A stretch of DNA of 64,000 bases from Solibacillus palustris (lineage in GTDB: Bacteria > Bacillota > Bacilli > Bacillales_A > Planococcaceae): assembly GCF_022549215.1 (NCBI RefSeq), contig NZ_JAKZFC010000003.1, forward strand, positions 310,001-374,000, written 5' to 3'. Positions within the stretch are counted from its first letter, which is position 1. Each line of letters starts with the position of its first letter. Below, piece by piece: positions 14,693-24,917 of this stretch. The position numbers were made by a program, and so were the translations under genes. The notes beneath the pieces are model-generated. The model was given only the letters and a program-made list of their open reading frames with translations, was not told the origin of the DNA and did not search any database.

Positions 14693-15868
14693 TTATGGTG
14701 TAGTAGTAGAAGTGATAGGAACATAGCCCGCCTTTTCTAGTAGCTGCTGCCCTTCCGTTGACGTTACCCAATCAATAATTTGTTGTACTTGAGGATTACT
14801 ATTCTGCGTTGTGACAATATAAAATTCATTCGTTATTGGGTAGGCTTCACTGCGAATCATGTCAACAGTCGGCGCAACACCATCTACTTCAAGCAATTTT
14901 ATTTCATCACTTTTGACCATTTCATTCGAATAATAACGGAATGTATAACCAATTGCATTTTTGTAATTACGGTATTTTGACACTTCTTCAATAATGCCAC
15001 CCATACCTTGTGCAATGTTTTCCGTTGGCGCTTCCATAATCGGTTTGTTACCCATTAGATTTTGCAAAGCGGTTTGTGAGCCACTGTCTTGTGGTCGCTG
15101 AAATGCCCGAATGTCTCCATCTTTACCGCCTACTTCCGACCAATTCGTAATGGTTCCTGCATAAATATCTTTAATTTGATCGAGTGTTAATCCATCAATA
15201 TTATTTTTAGCATTTACAAAGAATACAAATGCCTCTTTGCCAATTGGCGTTAATTTCAGCTCAACACCCATTACTTTTGCATAATTGATTTGTTGCTCAG
15301 ACGGGGCCAAAACAAAAATTAAATCGACATGACCATCTATTAAATTTTTATAGGCAGCTGGTGTTTTATTGACCATTACCTCGCTATCATATGGTTGATA
15401 GTCTTTCTTCGGATAAATGGTTTCTGTAAATGCAGCATAAAGCGGGTAAAATGCCGTTGCACCATCGATAATTGGTAATGGCTCCTGTAGCTGTACGCTC
15501 GCCTCACGGTCCATTTTCGTCACCTGATTGCCCTCTGTAAACGGCATGTATTGATAAACATCCACCTCGGCATCAACAGTCGGAATTTGATTTTTATAAA
15601 TCTCCTTAAACGGTGTAATAAATGCGATCAGTAGTGTGATAGCAGCAAGCACTGCAACTGCTTGCTTTCTTTTTTTCGTCGTAAAAAACTGGAACATCAT
15701 CAAAATAGCAAACATAAAAATTACAACTGCTACAACAATAATAAATGATTCGTAATAAAATCCACCGTTTAATGACACGACTAACAACAAAAAAATCGTA
15801 CCGATTGCTAGCACTATTCCAATAACGACTAGCCCAATAATACGTAAAATGATTTGCCCTATATCCAT
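14693..15868 (-). CDS. Membrane-anchored PstS-like substrate-binding protein
   Basis: A 391-residue protein. Three N-terminal hydrophobic helices (about residues 8-30, 40-62, 70-88) tether a periplasmic-binding-protein domain of the phosphate-binding PstS type (about 130-388), with ATAFYPLYAAFTE, ITNWSEVGGKDGDI and RPQDSGSQTAL as family-like ligand-loop motifs. No signal peptide or lipobox is seen, so it is anchored by its helices. No pst transporter genes are nearby. A sensor or accessory binding role is more likely than transport, but this is inference. Confidence 0.8.
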   Translation of the reverse strand: MDIGQIILRIIGLVVIGIVLAIGTIFLLLVVSLNGGFYYESFIIVVAVVIFMFAILMMFQFFTTKKRKQAVAVLAAITLLIAFITPFKEIYKNQIPTVDAEVDVYQYMPFTEGNQVTKMDREASVQLQEPLPIIDGATAFYPLYAAFTETIYPKKDYQPYDSEVMVNKTPAAYKNLIDGHVDLIFVLAPSEQQINYAKVMGVELKLTPIGKEAFVFFVNAKNNIDGLTLDQIKDIYAGTITNWSEVGGKDGDIRAFQRPQDSGSQTALQNLMGNKPIMEAPTENIAQGMGGIIEEVSKYRNYKNAIGYTFRYYSNEMVKSDEIKLLEVDGVAPTVDMIRSEAYPITNEFYIVTTQNSNPQVQQIIDWVTSTEGQQLLEKAGYVPITSTTTP

Positions 15869-15935
15869 AACATACCCCCTCTCTTTAATATGAACATTCC
15901 CTTTCTCCCCAAAAATCCCCTCTCAAATACAAAAA

Positions 15936-15960
15936 AACACCCCAAATGACTTGGAGTGTT
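15936..15960 (-). terminator. tyrS terminator
   Basis: AACACCCCAA pairs, with one mismatch, with TTGGAGTGTT. On the minus strand it is followed by a T run. Confidence 0.8.
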
Positions 15961-15977
15961 TTCATCTTATAATAAAA

Positions 15978-17264
<1,287 letters not shown>

Positions 17265-17302
17265 TTACATGTTTTCACATTTGCATTGTAAGGAAATAAA
17301 AA

Positions 17303-17535
17303 ACGCCCCTACATGCAAACTTGCATGCAGGGACGTCAAATGGTCATTTAACGCGGTACCACCCAGCTTGAAGAAAAAACTTTCTTCCACTTTAAGCGTC
17401 TATATCGCTGACGATGCGTACAAGCTCCAAGAACGTAATTCATAAAAGCGTTATGTCTAGCTTTCACCAACCGCTAGCTCTCTAAATCAGGGAACGTTTT
17501 TACTACTGCAAACTCTTCAATGCTTGAAATTTATA
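17303..17535 (-). promoter_or_regulatory. Tyrosine T-box leader of tyrS
   Basis: On the minus strand the leader contains the T-box core TGGGTGGTACCGCGTT (17350-17365) followed by an intrinsic terminator at 17304-17335 (CGTCCCTGCATGC pairing with GCATGTAGGGGCG, then TTTTTT). Upstream, AGAGAGC and GGTTGGTGAAAGC fit Stem I elements. A TAC codon at 17435-17437, in GAATTACGTTC, is placed as the tyrosine specifier. Uncharged tRNA-Tyr should stabilise the antiterminator. Confidence 0.92.
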
Positions 17536-17541
17536 ATCTCT

Positions 17542-17569
17542 ATTTTACTTAGAATTCGGATGATGTCAA
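17542..17569 (-). promoter_or_regulatory. tyrS promoter
   Basis: On the minus strand TTGACA (17564-17569) and TAAAAT (17542-17547) are 16 bp apart, just upstream of the T-box. Confidence 0.75.
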
Positions 17570-17596
17570 TAATTATATTCGTTTATATAACAAATA

Positions 17597-17605
17597 TGCT
17601 ATAAT
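17597..17605 (+). promoter_or_regulatory. Extended -10 promoter of the PBP gene
   Basis: TGCTATAAT, with the box at 17600-17605, lies 26 bp before the GTG start. No good -35 box is seen. It diverges from the tyrS promoter. Confidence 0.5.
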
Positions 17606-17631
17606 AAACAAGATTTTAGGAGGGCGATGAT

Positions 17632-20517
17632 GTGAAAAAATGGCTTGATCAATTAAATGAAAAAATCGAAACCCTTGCTTCTTCAAAACCAATGCGTTAT
17701 GTAAGAATGACAGGTGACGTATTTTGGAACCTTTCATTATTAGCAGTTATTTTAATTACGACCGTTGTCATTTTAGTCGGCGGGATTGGCTTTGGTTACT
17801 TTGCATCATTAGTAAAGGACGAGCCGTTACGTTCCAAAGAAGAAATGCGTGAACAAATTTTTAGCTATGAAGAAACAAGTGAAATTTACTTTGCGAATGA
17901 TATTTATATCGGGAAAATTCGAACGGATTTAGACCGACGTGAAACATCACTAGCAAATATATCCCCAAACGTAATTAATGCTGTACTTGCAACAGAAGAT
18001 GAATACTTCCGCGAGCACCCTGGTATTGTACCAAAAGCCGTACTTCGTGGTCTGTTACAAGACGTAACAAATTCGTCAACGCAAACAGGTGGTTCAACAC
18101 TTACACAGCAATTAATTAAAAACCAAATTCTAACGAATGAGGTATCTTATGAGCGTAAAGCAAAGGAAATTTTACTTGCCTACCGCTTAGAAAACTTCAT
18201 GTCAAAAGAAGAAATTTTAGAAGCTTATTTAAATATCATTCCATATGGACGTAACTCATCCGGTCGCAATATCGCGGGGATTGAAACAGCCGCACAAGGT
18301 ATTTTTGGAATTAGTGCTTCTAAGCTAAACTTACCACAATCGGCTTACATTGCGGGAATTCCTCAAGCACCGTTTAAATACACACCTTTTACAAATAAGG
18401 GTGAGATAAAAAGCGATGAAGGGATGCAGCATGGTATCGACCGTATGAAAACGGTACTATTCCGTATGTTAGAAGTTGGCTATATTACAGAAAAAGAATA
18501 CAACGAAGCCATTAACTATGATATTAAAAAAGATTTTAAAGAACCCGAAGAACGTCCAGAAGATAAATATCCATGGTTAACTGTTGAGTTAGAAGAACGT
18601 GCGAAAGAAATTTTTGCGAAAATGCTTGCTGAAAAAGACGGCATTGACCCTGCCCGTTTAAAAGAAGAGTCAAACTTAAAAGATAAATACACAATTTTGG
18701 CCGACCGAACAATACGTTCTGGTGGATACCGCATTTATTCAACAATTGATAAAGATATGTACGACACAATGCAACAAGTTACACAGGATTACACACTTTA
18801 CGGTCAAACCTATAAGAAAAAAGAAAAAGACCCTGAAACTGGTGAAGAAGTTGAAGTCGATGTCCCTGTACAAACAGGTAGTATAGTCATTGATAACAAA
18901 ACAGGAAAAATTTTAAGCTTTGTAGGCGGACGTGATCATGAGCTAGAACAACTAAATCACGCAACAAAGGCATACCGTTCAAACGGTTCGACGATGAAAC
19001 CATTATTAGCTTATGCACCTGCATTAGAATATGGTGTTATTGGTGCCGGTAGCCCGGTTGTCGATGTCAAATTCAAACGTGAATATGACGACTATGAACC
19101 AGTCAACTACAATCCAAAACAAGAGCTAGGTATTATTCCTGCGCGCCAAGCATTAGCTTCTTCTCAAAACTTAGCAGTATTACGTCTATATGATTCCATT
19201 TTAGATCGACGCCCTGCAACGTTTTTAGAAAAAATGGGCTTCTCTAAGTTAACAGAAGGTGACTATGTCAATCTTTCAACATCAATCGGTGGGTTAACAT
19301 ATGGAGCGACTGTTGAAGAAAATACAAATGCCTATGCAACCTTTGCAAATGGTGGTCAATTTATCGATGCTTATATGATTGAACGCATTGAAGATTTAGA
19401 TGGTAATATCATCTACCAGCATAAAGCTGAGCCAGTTGAAGTATTTTCACCAGAAACAGCTTATATGATGACAGATATGCTTCGCGGTGTATTAAAAGAA
19501 GGCGGGACAGCTACATTAGGTAAGAGCCAACTGAAATTCTCATCTGACTTCGCTGCAAAAACAGGGACAACGCAAGACCATAAAGACGTATGGTTAGTAG
19601 GTTACAACCCAAATATTTCAATCGGTGTATGGCTAGGTTATGACCAACCACGCACGCTATATGCATTCAATAATCGCTATCAGCATCCAAGTAATCGTGT
19701 CAACCGATTATGGGCCAAGTATTTAAATGCGCTTTATGATCTTAACCCTGAATATATCGGGACGAAAGAAACCTTCAAGCAGCCTGAGGGTGTTGTGACC
19801 AAATCATTCTGCGGTATTTCAGGATTAGCACCATCCACATCTTGTGATAATGCCGGTCTAGTTCGTTCAGATTTATTTAATAAAAATGTATTTTTACCAA
19901 CACAGCCAGATGACAGTTTCGTTTCATCAACAACGGTTGTTATCAATGGAAGCACATATGCAGCTTTACCTACAACACCTACAGAATTCGTACAAATGAA
20001 TGGCTTCGGACTTAACCAAAGCTTCATTGATCGTATGTTAGGCAAATTAGGTGGCGATTCAGCCAAATTATTACCGTTCAGTTCAGGAAATGGGATTGTT
20101 GCTGGGGCACCGTTTAATGCCGATAGCCAAGCACCTGAAGCAGTTTGGGCTAAGTTGGCAAATGGTTCTTTAACTTGGACAGCCTCCGCTTCAAATGATG
20201 TAGTAGGTTATCGCGTTTATAGTGTTACAGATGGCGGTATATCGTTTGTTCGTTCAATTAAAGCTTCTGATGGGTTACAAATGAACGTTTCACCTGGTGT
20301 ACGCTATGTAGTGAAAGCTGTGGATATTAGCGGCTTTGAATCGACCGTTTCAAATGAAGTCGGTGAAATTATCGAGGTTCCAGAACCACCAGCTCCTGAA
20401 GAAAATCCAGATACGTCGACACCTAAGGAAAACCCGGAAAATCCAGAAAACCCAAGCCCTGAGGAAACACCGGATTCTGGTGAAAATCCTGACGACACAA
20501 CCGACACTATAGAATAA
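17632..20517 (+). CDS. Class A penicillin-binding protein (glycosyltransferase/transpeptidase)
   Basis: This 961-residue bifunctional peptidoglycan synthase has a cytosolic head, a membrane helix (residues about 33-58), a GT51 domain with catalytic Glu in ATEDEYF (Glu122) and GGSTLTQQLIKN, and a transpeptidase domain with Ser453-Thr-Met-Lys456, S511QN and K643TG. A fibronectin type III-like domain (about 825-915) precedes a Pro/Glu-rich tail of about 50 residues. The start is GTG at 17632 after AGGAGGGCG; no ATG is near. The closest known types are PBP1a/2c-like; I do not assign a symbol. It converges on argD at a shared terminator. Confidence 0.93.
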   Translation: MKKWLDQLNEKIETLASSKPMRYVRMTGDVFWNLSLLAVILITTVVILVGGIGFGYFASLVKDEPLRSKEEMREQIFSYEETSEIYFANDIYIGKIRTDLDRRETSLANISPNVINAVLATEDEYFREHPGIVPKAVLRGLLQDVTNSSTQTGGSTLTQQLIKNQILTNEVSYERKAKEILLAYRLENFMSKEEILEAYLNIIPYGRNSSGRNIAGIETAAQGIFGISASKLNLPQSAYIAGIPQAPFKYTPFTNKGEIKSDEGMQHGIDRMKTVLFRMLEVGYITEKEYNEAINYDIKKDFKEPEERPEDKYPWLTVELEERAKEIFAKMLAEKDGIDPARLKEESNLKDKYTILADRTIRSGGYRIYSTIDKDMYDTMQQVTQDYTLYGQTYKKKEKDPETGEEVEVDVPVQTGSIVIDNKTGKILSFVGGRDHELEQLNHATKAYRSNGSTMKPLLAYAPALEYGVIGAGSPVVDVKFKREYDDYEPVNYNPKQELGIIPARQALASSQNLAVLRLYDSILDRRPATFLEKMGFSKLTEGDYVNLSTSIGGLTYGATVEENTNAYATFANGGQFIDAYMIERIEDLDGNIIYQHKAEPVEVFSPETAYMMTDMLRGVLKEGGTATLGKSQLKFSSDFAAKTGTTQDHKDVWLVGYNPNISIGVWLGYDQPRTLYAFNNRYQHPSNRVNRLWAKYLNALYDLNPEYIGTKETFKQPEGVVTKSFCGISGLAPSTSCDNAGLVRSDLFNKNVFLPTQPDDSFVSSTTVVINGSTYAALPTTPTEFVQMNGFGLNQSFIDRMLGKLGGDSAKLLPFSSGNGIVAGAPFNADSQAPEAVWAKLANGSLTWTASASNDVVGYRVYSVTDGGISFVRSIKASDGLQMNVSPGVRYVVKAVDISGFESTVSNEVGEIIEVPEPPAPEENPDTSTPKENPENPENPSPEETPDSGENPDDTTDTIE

Positions 20518-20532
20518 CTTCAAAATGATCAA

Positions 20533-20568
20533 AAACGCCCGAGCTCAAATTTGAACTCGGGCGTTTTT
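20533..20568. terminator. Bidirectional terminator between the PBP gene and argD
   Basis: AACGCCCGAG pairs with CTCGGGCGTT, with further pairing of TCAAA/TTTGA in the apex, flanked by A and T runs. Confidence 0.9.
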
Positions 20569-21725
20569 TATTTATCCACTTCGATTCTGCTATTTTTTAT
20601 CACTGCTTGCAATTTTCCAACAGCTTCATCAATTTCCTGCTCCGTCACCGTTAATGGAGGTAATAAACGAATCACTTTTGGACCTGCTGCTACCGTTAAT
20701 AACCCCGCTTCATCTAACGCCATTACGTACGGGGCTACATTTTCTCCGCCTAAGCCAAGACCTAACATTAAGCCTTTCCCTTGAATCGTGTATTTTTCTT
20801 CAGGGAATGCTTGCTGTAGTTTTTCAACAAAATAGGCAGACTTCTGTTGCACATTTTGTAAAAACGCTTCGTCGAATACGTTGTTAATGACTGTTTGTGC
20901 TACTGCAACGCCTAATGGATTACCACCAAACGTTGTACCATGTGTACCCGCGCTAAATGTATTGAAAAATTTCTCTTTCGCTAAAATACCACCGATTGGG
21001 AATCCGCCACCAAGCCCTTTTGCCATGGACATGATATCTGGTTTAATCGCTGTTTGTTCAAAGGCAAAGCGTGTACCTGTACGACCGATACCTGTTTGCA
21101 CTTCGTCGACAATGACTAATACATCTGAGTTTACCTGGATATCCGCAATTGCTTGTGCGAACTCTTCTGTTACACTATTAACGCCACCTTCACCTTGAAT
21201 AATTTCAAGCATAATGGCTGCTGTTTCAGAATCAACCGCGGCTTTCAATTGTTCCACATCATTGAACGGAAGTGTAATAAATTCACTTACTAATGGGCCG
21301 AAACCTTGACGTACTTTATCTTGCCCCGTTGCACTCATCGCACCAAATGTACGACCGTGGAAGCTTTGTTCAAATACGATGATTTTATGCTTCCCTGTAT
21401 GCTTACGTGCTAGCTTAATTGCTGCTTCATTTGCCTCTGCACCACTGTTACAGAAAAAAGCATAATCTAATGGAATATCCTTTACTAACGATGCCGCAAG
21501 TTGCTCTTGTCCTGGACTTTCAAATAAGTTGCTAATATGCCATAGCTTTTCACTTTGGGTTTTAATGGCTTCTACGATTGCTGGGTGGGCATGCCCTAAG
21601 CTACAAACTGCAATACCACTTGTAAAATCTAAATAACGCTTACCTGTTGTATCAAAAACTTCTGTTCCTTTCCCTTCAACAATTGCGAAAGGTCTTCTTG
21701 CGTAATTTTGAAATAATGCACTCAT
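20568..21725 (-). CDS. argD: Acetylornithine aminotransferase
   Basis: A 385-residue class III PLP aminotransferase that converts N-acetylglutamate semialdehyde to N-acetylornithine. The PLP lysine lies in SMAKGLGGGFPIGG, and GAEANEAAIKLAR and DEVQTGIGRTG are intact. The ATG overlaps the argB stop by four bases (ATGA). Last gene of argCJBD. Confidence 0.96.
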   Translation of the reverse strand: MSALFQNYARRPFAIVEGKGTEVFDTTGKRYLDFTSGIAVCSLGHAHPAIVEAIKTQSEKLWHISNLFESPGQEQLAASLVKDIPLDYAFFCNSGAEANEAAIKLARKHTGKHKIIVFEQSFHGRTFGAMSATGQDKVRQGFGPLVSEFITLPFNDVEQLKAAVDSETAAIMLEIIQGEGGVNSVTEEFAQAIADIQVNSDVLVIVDEVQTGIGRTGTRFAFEQTAIKPDIMSMAKGLGGGFPIGGILAKEKFFNTFSAGTHGTTFGGNPLGVAVAQTVINNVFDEAFLQNVQQKSAYFVEKLQQAFPEEKYTIQGKGLMLGLGLGGENVAPYVMALDEAGLLTVAAGPKVIRLLPPLTVTEQEIDEAVGKLQAVIKNSRIEVDK

Positions 21726-22498
21726 TTAACTAGCTCCTCACTTTTAATCGTCGTACCTGTTAACGTTTCATTGACAATTTGGACAGATGGAATACCGGCT
21801 TGTAAACAATTTAGCGCTCCTTGTACTTTTGGGATCATCCCACCGTAAATATGGCCCTCGCTAATCCAGCAGTTAATTAGTCTTGGTGTTACTTCGGTTT
21901 GATACTCGTCATTAATACGGATACCTGCAACGTCCGTTACAAGAAGTAAACAATCTGCTCCAACTGCAAGCGCGATTTCACTTGCTACCGTATCACCATT
22001 AATATTAAGCGCTTGACCATCTTCGGTAGCCCCAATACAGGCAATGACCGGCACAACACCTGCTTCAGTTAACATATTTAAAATATCCACATTCACTTGC
22101 TTCACTTCACCAACGTATTGATAGGTAGTAAAGTCTAAATAATCACTTGTTAAAAGTGCGTTATCAAAACCATTTAATCCAATTGCCGTTATGCCGGCAG
22201 CATGAAGCTCGTGTACAAGCGCAGGGTTTACTTTACCAATTAATGTCGATTGTACAATATCAATCATTTCTTCGCTAGTGACACGTAAGCCATTTACCGT
22301 GTGCGAAGTAATCCCAGCAGCCGCAAGTTCACGGTTAATCGCTGGCCCACCACCATGCGTAATAATTAGTTGAATTCCTTGTGCTTGTAAGGCTTTGAAA
22401 TTGCGAAAGAAGGCCTCATTTAGACCTTCTAGCGTACTACCTCCAAGCTTAATCACCATTTTACGAGCGGTAAGATGCGTTGATTTGAACGTAGTCAT
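21722..22498 (-). CDS. argB: Acetylglutamate kinase
   Basis: This kinase phosphorylates N-acetylglutamate. MVIKLGGST, THGGGPAIN and NINGDTVASEIALA match the amino-acid kinase fold. The frame opens at 22498, 38 bases inside argJ. Neither this ATG nor the one at 22459 (before MVIKLGG, giving 245 residues) has a good ribosome site, so translation is probably coupled to argJ and the start is uncertain. Confidence 0.93.
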   Translation of the reverse strand: MTTFKSTHLTARKMVIKLGGSTLEGLNEAFFRNFKALQAQGIQLIITHGGGPAINRELAAAGITSHTVNGLRVTSEEMIDIVQSTLIGKVNPALVHELHAAGITAIGLNGFDNALLTSDYLDFTTYQYVGEVKQVNVDILNMLTEAGVVPVIACIGATEDGQALNINGDTVASEIALAVGADCLLLVTDVAGIRINDEYQTEVTPRLINCWISEGHIYGGMIPKVQGALNCLQAGIPSVQIVNETLTGTTIKSEELVK

Positions 22499-23684
22499 AA
22501 GTTAAATCACACCCCCATGCAAAGCCGTGTCCCTCTCCTACTTCAAGTGACACATAAATTTTCACTTCATGCTGCTTTAAAATATCAATAAGCAATTCTT
22601 CCGAGAAATTAATCGGCTCACCATTTTCAACCATTGTCGCGGCACCGATTTTAATTGTAATTTTTTCTGGATCTACCGTTGCACCTGAATAACCAACAGC
22701 GGCAATAATACGCCCCCAGTTTGCGTCACAACCAAACACTGCTGTTTTTACAAGAGGTGAGCCGACAACTGTTTTCGCGATTTTACGTGCTTCTTCGTCT
22801 GAAATCGCACCTTCTACCTCAACTTCGATTAGTTTCGTTGCACCTTCCCCATCGCGTGCAATTGATTTTGCTAAGTCTTCTGCAACAAGACGTAATGCTG
22901 TATAGAAGTTTTCCCATTCTGGATGTGCTGGTGATAATGACTCGTTCCCCGCTAAACCGTTTGCCATCACAACAACTGTGTCATTTGTAGATGTATCACC
23001 ATCAACTGTAATAGAGTTAAATGTGCAGTCTGTTACGCTTGATAATGCTTTTTGTAATTCATCTGATTCGATATTGGCATCTGTTGTAATAAATCCAAGC
23101 ATTGTTGCCATATTTGGCTCGATCATACCAGAACCTTTTGCTGCTCCAGATACTAAAACTTCCTTACCATCAATAACCGTTGCATACGTTGTATTTTTCA
23201 TCACCGTATCTGTTGTCATAATTGCCTGTGCAAAATCAATGCCGTTTTCTAGTTTTGAATCTGGTTGAAGTAATGCCATACCATTTTTGACTGGCTCCAT
23301 TTTCATAATTTCGCCGATTACACCTGTTGATGCTACCCCTACTAAACTCGCATCAATGCCTAATTTTTCTGCTGCAAGTTTTTGCATTTCATACGCATCG
23401 GCTAAACCTTGCTTGCCTGTACAAGCATTGGCATTGCCTGAGTTAACAATCATTGCCTGCATTTTTTTCGTATAATAAACAACTTCTTTTGTAACTTTAA
23501 TTGGCGCTGCTTGCACAGCATTTGTTGTAAATACACCTGCTACACTCGCTGGAACTTCACTAATTAATATTGCTAAATCCTTTTTCTTATGCTTAATACC
23601 CGAATGTACACCTGCTGCTGTAAAGCCTTTTGGTGATACGATATTTTTGCTCGATAATTTTTTCATTTCAATCGTTGATGCCAT
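22461..23684 (-). CDS. argJ: Bifunctional ornithine acetyltransferase / N-acetylglutamate synthase
   Basis: A 407-residue self-cleaving Ntn-type enzyme. KGSGMIEPNMATMLGF holds the autocleavage site before the nucleophilic Thr. It transfers acetyl from acetylornithine to glutamate, recycling the acetyl group. Possession of argJ with no argE or argA nearby fits the cyclic pathway of Bacilli. The start ATG follows AGGGGGC. Overlap with argB suggests coupled translation. Confidence 0.95.
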   Translation of the reverse strand: MASTIEMKKLSSKNIVSPKGFTAAGVHSGIKHKKKDLAILISEVPASVAGVFTTNAVQAAPIKVTKEVVYYTKKMQAMIVNSGNANACTGKQGLADAYEMQKLAAEKLGIDASLVGVASTGVIGEIMKMEPVKNGMALLQPDSKLENGIDFAQAIMTTDTVMKNTTYATVIDGKEVLVSGAAKGSGMIEPNMATMLGFITTDANIESDELQKALSSVTDCTFNSITVDGDTSTNDTVVVMANGLAGNESLSPAHPEWENFYTALRLVAEDLAKSIARDGEGATKLIEVEVEGAISDEEARKIAKTVVGSPLVKTAVFGCDANWGRIIAAVGYSGATVDPEKITIKIGAATMVENGEPINFSEELLIDILKQHEVKIYVSLEVGEGHGFAWGCDLTYDYVQINASYRS

Positions 23685-23700
23685 TGATATTGCCCCCTAA

Positions 23701-24738
23701 TTAAATAAAGTATGGTACAAGTTGTAAACCTGTTTGTTGTGGATACCCGAATTGAACATTCATATTTTGAATCGCTTGACCTGCCGCGCCTTTAACTAAG
23801 TTATCAATCACCCCAATGATTGTTGCGCGCTTTGTTCGTTCATCAAGCTTGACGTAAATATCACAGTAGTTAGAACCTTTTACTTGATTTGTACCAACTG
23901 CATTCGCATCTTGGATAACACGAACAAACGGATGATTTTTGTACGTTTCATTTAAACAATCAATTAATTGTTGCTGCGTAACACCATCTGTTACGTGCGC
24001 ATAAGAAGTTGCTAAAATACCGCGCGTCATCGGTACTAAATGTGTATTAAATGTGATTTTTGTATCGACACCTGCAAATAAGCCAATTGCCTGTTCAATT
24101 TCTGGTATATGCTGATGTTCGTTAATTTTATAAATCGAGAAGCTTTCATTCGCTTCGCTAAAGTGTGACGTTTGTGATGGCTTGTTACCTGCACCTGAAA
24201 TGCCGCTTTTCGCATCAATTATTAAAAAATTTGGATCTATTAATTTATGCTTTAGTAGTGGCAATAACGACAATAACACAGCTGTCGGATAGCAGCCTGG
24301 ATTGGCGATTAATTCCGATTGGCGAATCGCATGTTCATTCCATTCGGTTAAGCCATAAACGCTTTTGTTAACGGCTTCTTGTGGTGCTGGTGTTTTTTTA
24401 TACCAATAATTGTAACTCTCTAAATCCTTTAATCGGAAGTCACCTGACAAGTCAATCAGTTTTGGACCTAAGCCAACAAGTGGAGGAAATAAGCTGCTTG
24501 ATACTCCAGATGGCGTGCTTGCAAACACTACATCGTATTTTGCCAATGCATCATAATCAATTTTTTGTAACGGTACATTGTATAGGTCTGTTAAATGGGG
24601 AAACTTATCTGAAAAAATTGTGCCTTCCTCAGATGATGTAAATAAACCGATCGATTCTACTTCTTTATGGTTATGCAAAAAGCGCAACATTTCTAAACCG
24701 CCATAGCCTGTTGCACCAATAATACCTACCTTCATCAT
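23701..24738 (-). CDS. argC: N-acetyl-gamma-glutamyl-phosphate reductase
   Basis: This enzyme reduces N-acetylglutamyl phosphate using NADPH. The N-terminal VGIIGATGYGGLEML is the nucleotide loop, and Cys in ANPGCYPTAVLL is the catalytic residue. The frame is open from 24756, but the GAGGTGA site points to the ATG pair at 24738/24735, giving about 345 residues, the usual length. First gene of argCJBD. Confidence 0.95.
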   Translation of the reverse strand: MMKVGIIGATGYGGLEMLRFLHNHKEVESIGLFTSSEEGTIFSDKFPHLTDLYNVPLQKIDYDALAKYDVVFASTPSGVSSSLFPPLVGLGPKLIDLSGDFRLKDLESYNYWYKKTPAPQEAVNKSVYGLTEWNEHAIRQSELIANPGCYPTAVLLSLLPLLKHKLIDPNFLIIDAKSGISGAGNKPSQTSHFSEANESFSIYKINEHQHIPEIEQAIGLFAGVDTKITFNTHLVPMTRGILATSYAHVTDGVTQQQLIDCLNETYKNHPFVRVIQDANAVGTNQVKGSNYCDIYVKLDERTKRATIIGVIDNLVKGAAGQAIQNMNVQFGYPQQTGLQLVPYFI

Positions 24739-24789
24739 GTCACCTCGAATTTTCATTTCGTACGTTAGTTTAAATAAAAGATAAAACTA

Positions 24790-24818
24790 AGTATAATTAT
24801 GTATAAATATTTAGTCAA
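24790..24818 (-). promoter_or_regulatory. argC promoter with possible ArgR/AhrC box
   Basis: On the minus strand TTGACT (24813-24818) and TATACT (24790-24795) are 17 bp apart. The A/T-rich spacer includes a TATGTATAAATATTTA-like sequence resembling an ARG box, so arginine repression at the promoter is plausible. The promoter is strong; the operator is only a suggestion. Confidence 0.65.
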
Positions 24819-24876
24819 CTGTATTTTTATATATTTATAGATAATTCTAAAATTTATTTTATATACATACAAATAA

Positions 24877-24914
24877 AAAAGGCAAAGCTATCATTATCGT
24901 AGCTTTGCCTTTTG
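24877..24914 (-). terminator. acsA terminator
   Basis: AAAAGGCAAAGCTA pairs with TAGCTTTGCCTTTT around a nine-base loop. Confidence 0.9.
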
Positions 24915-24917
24915 AAC

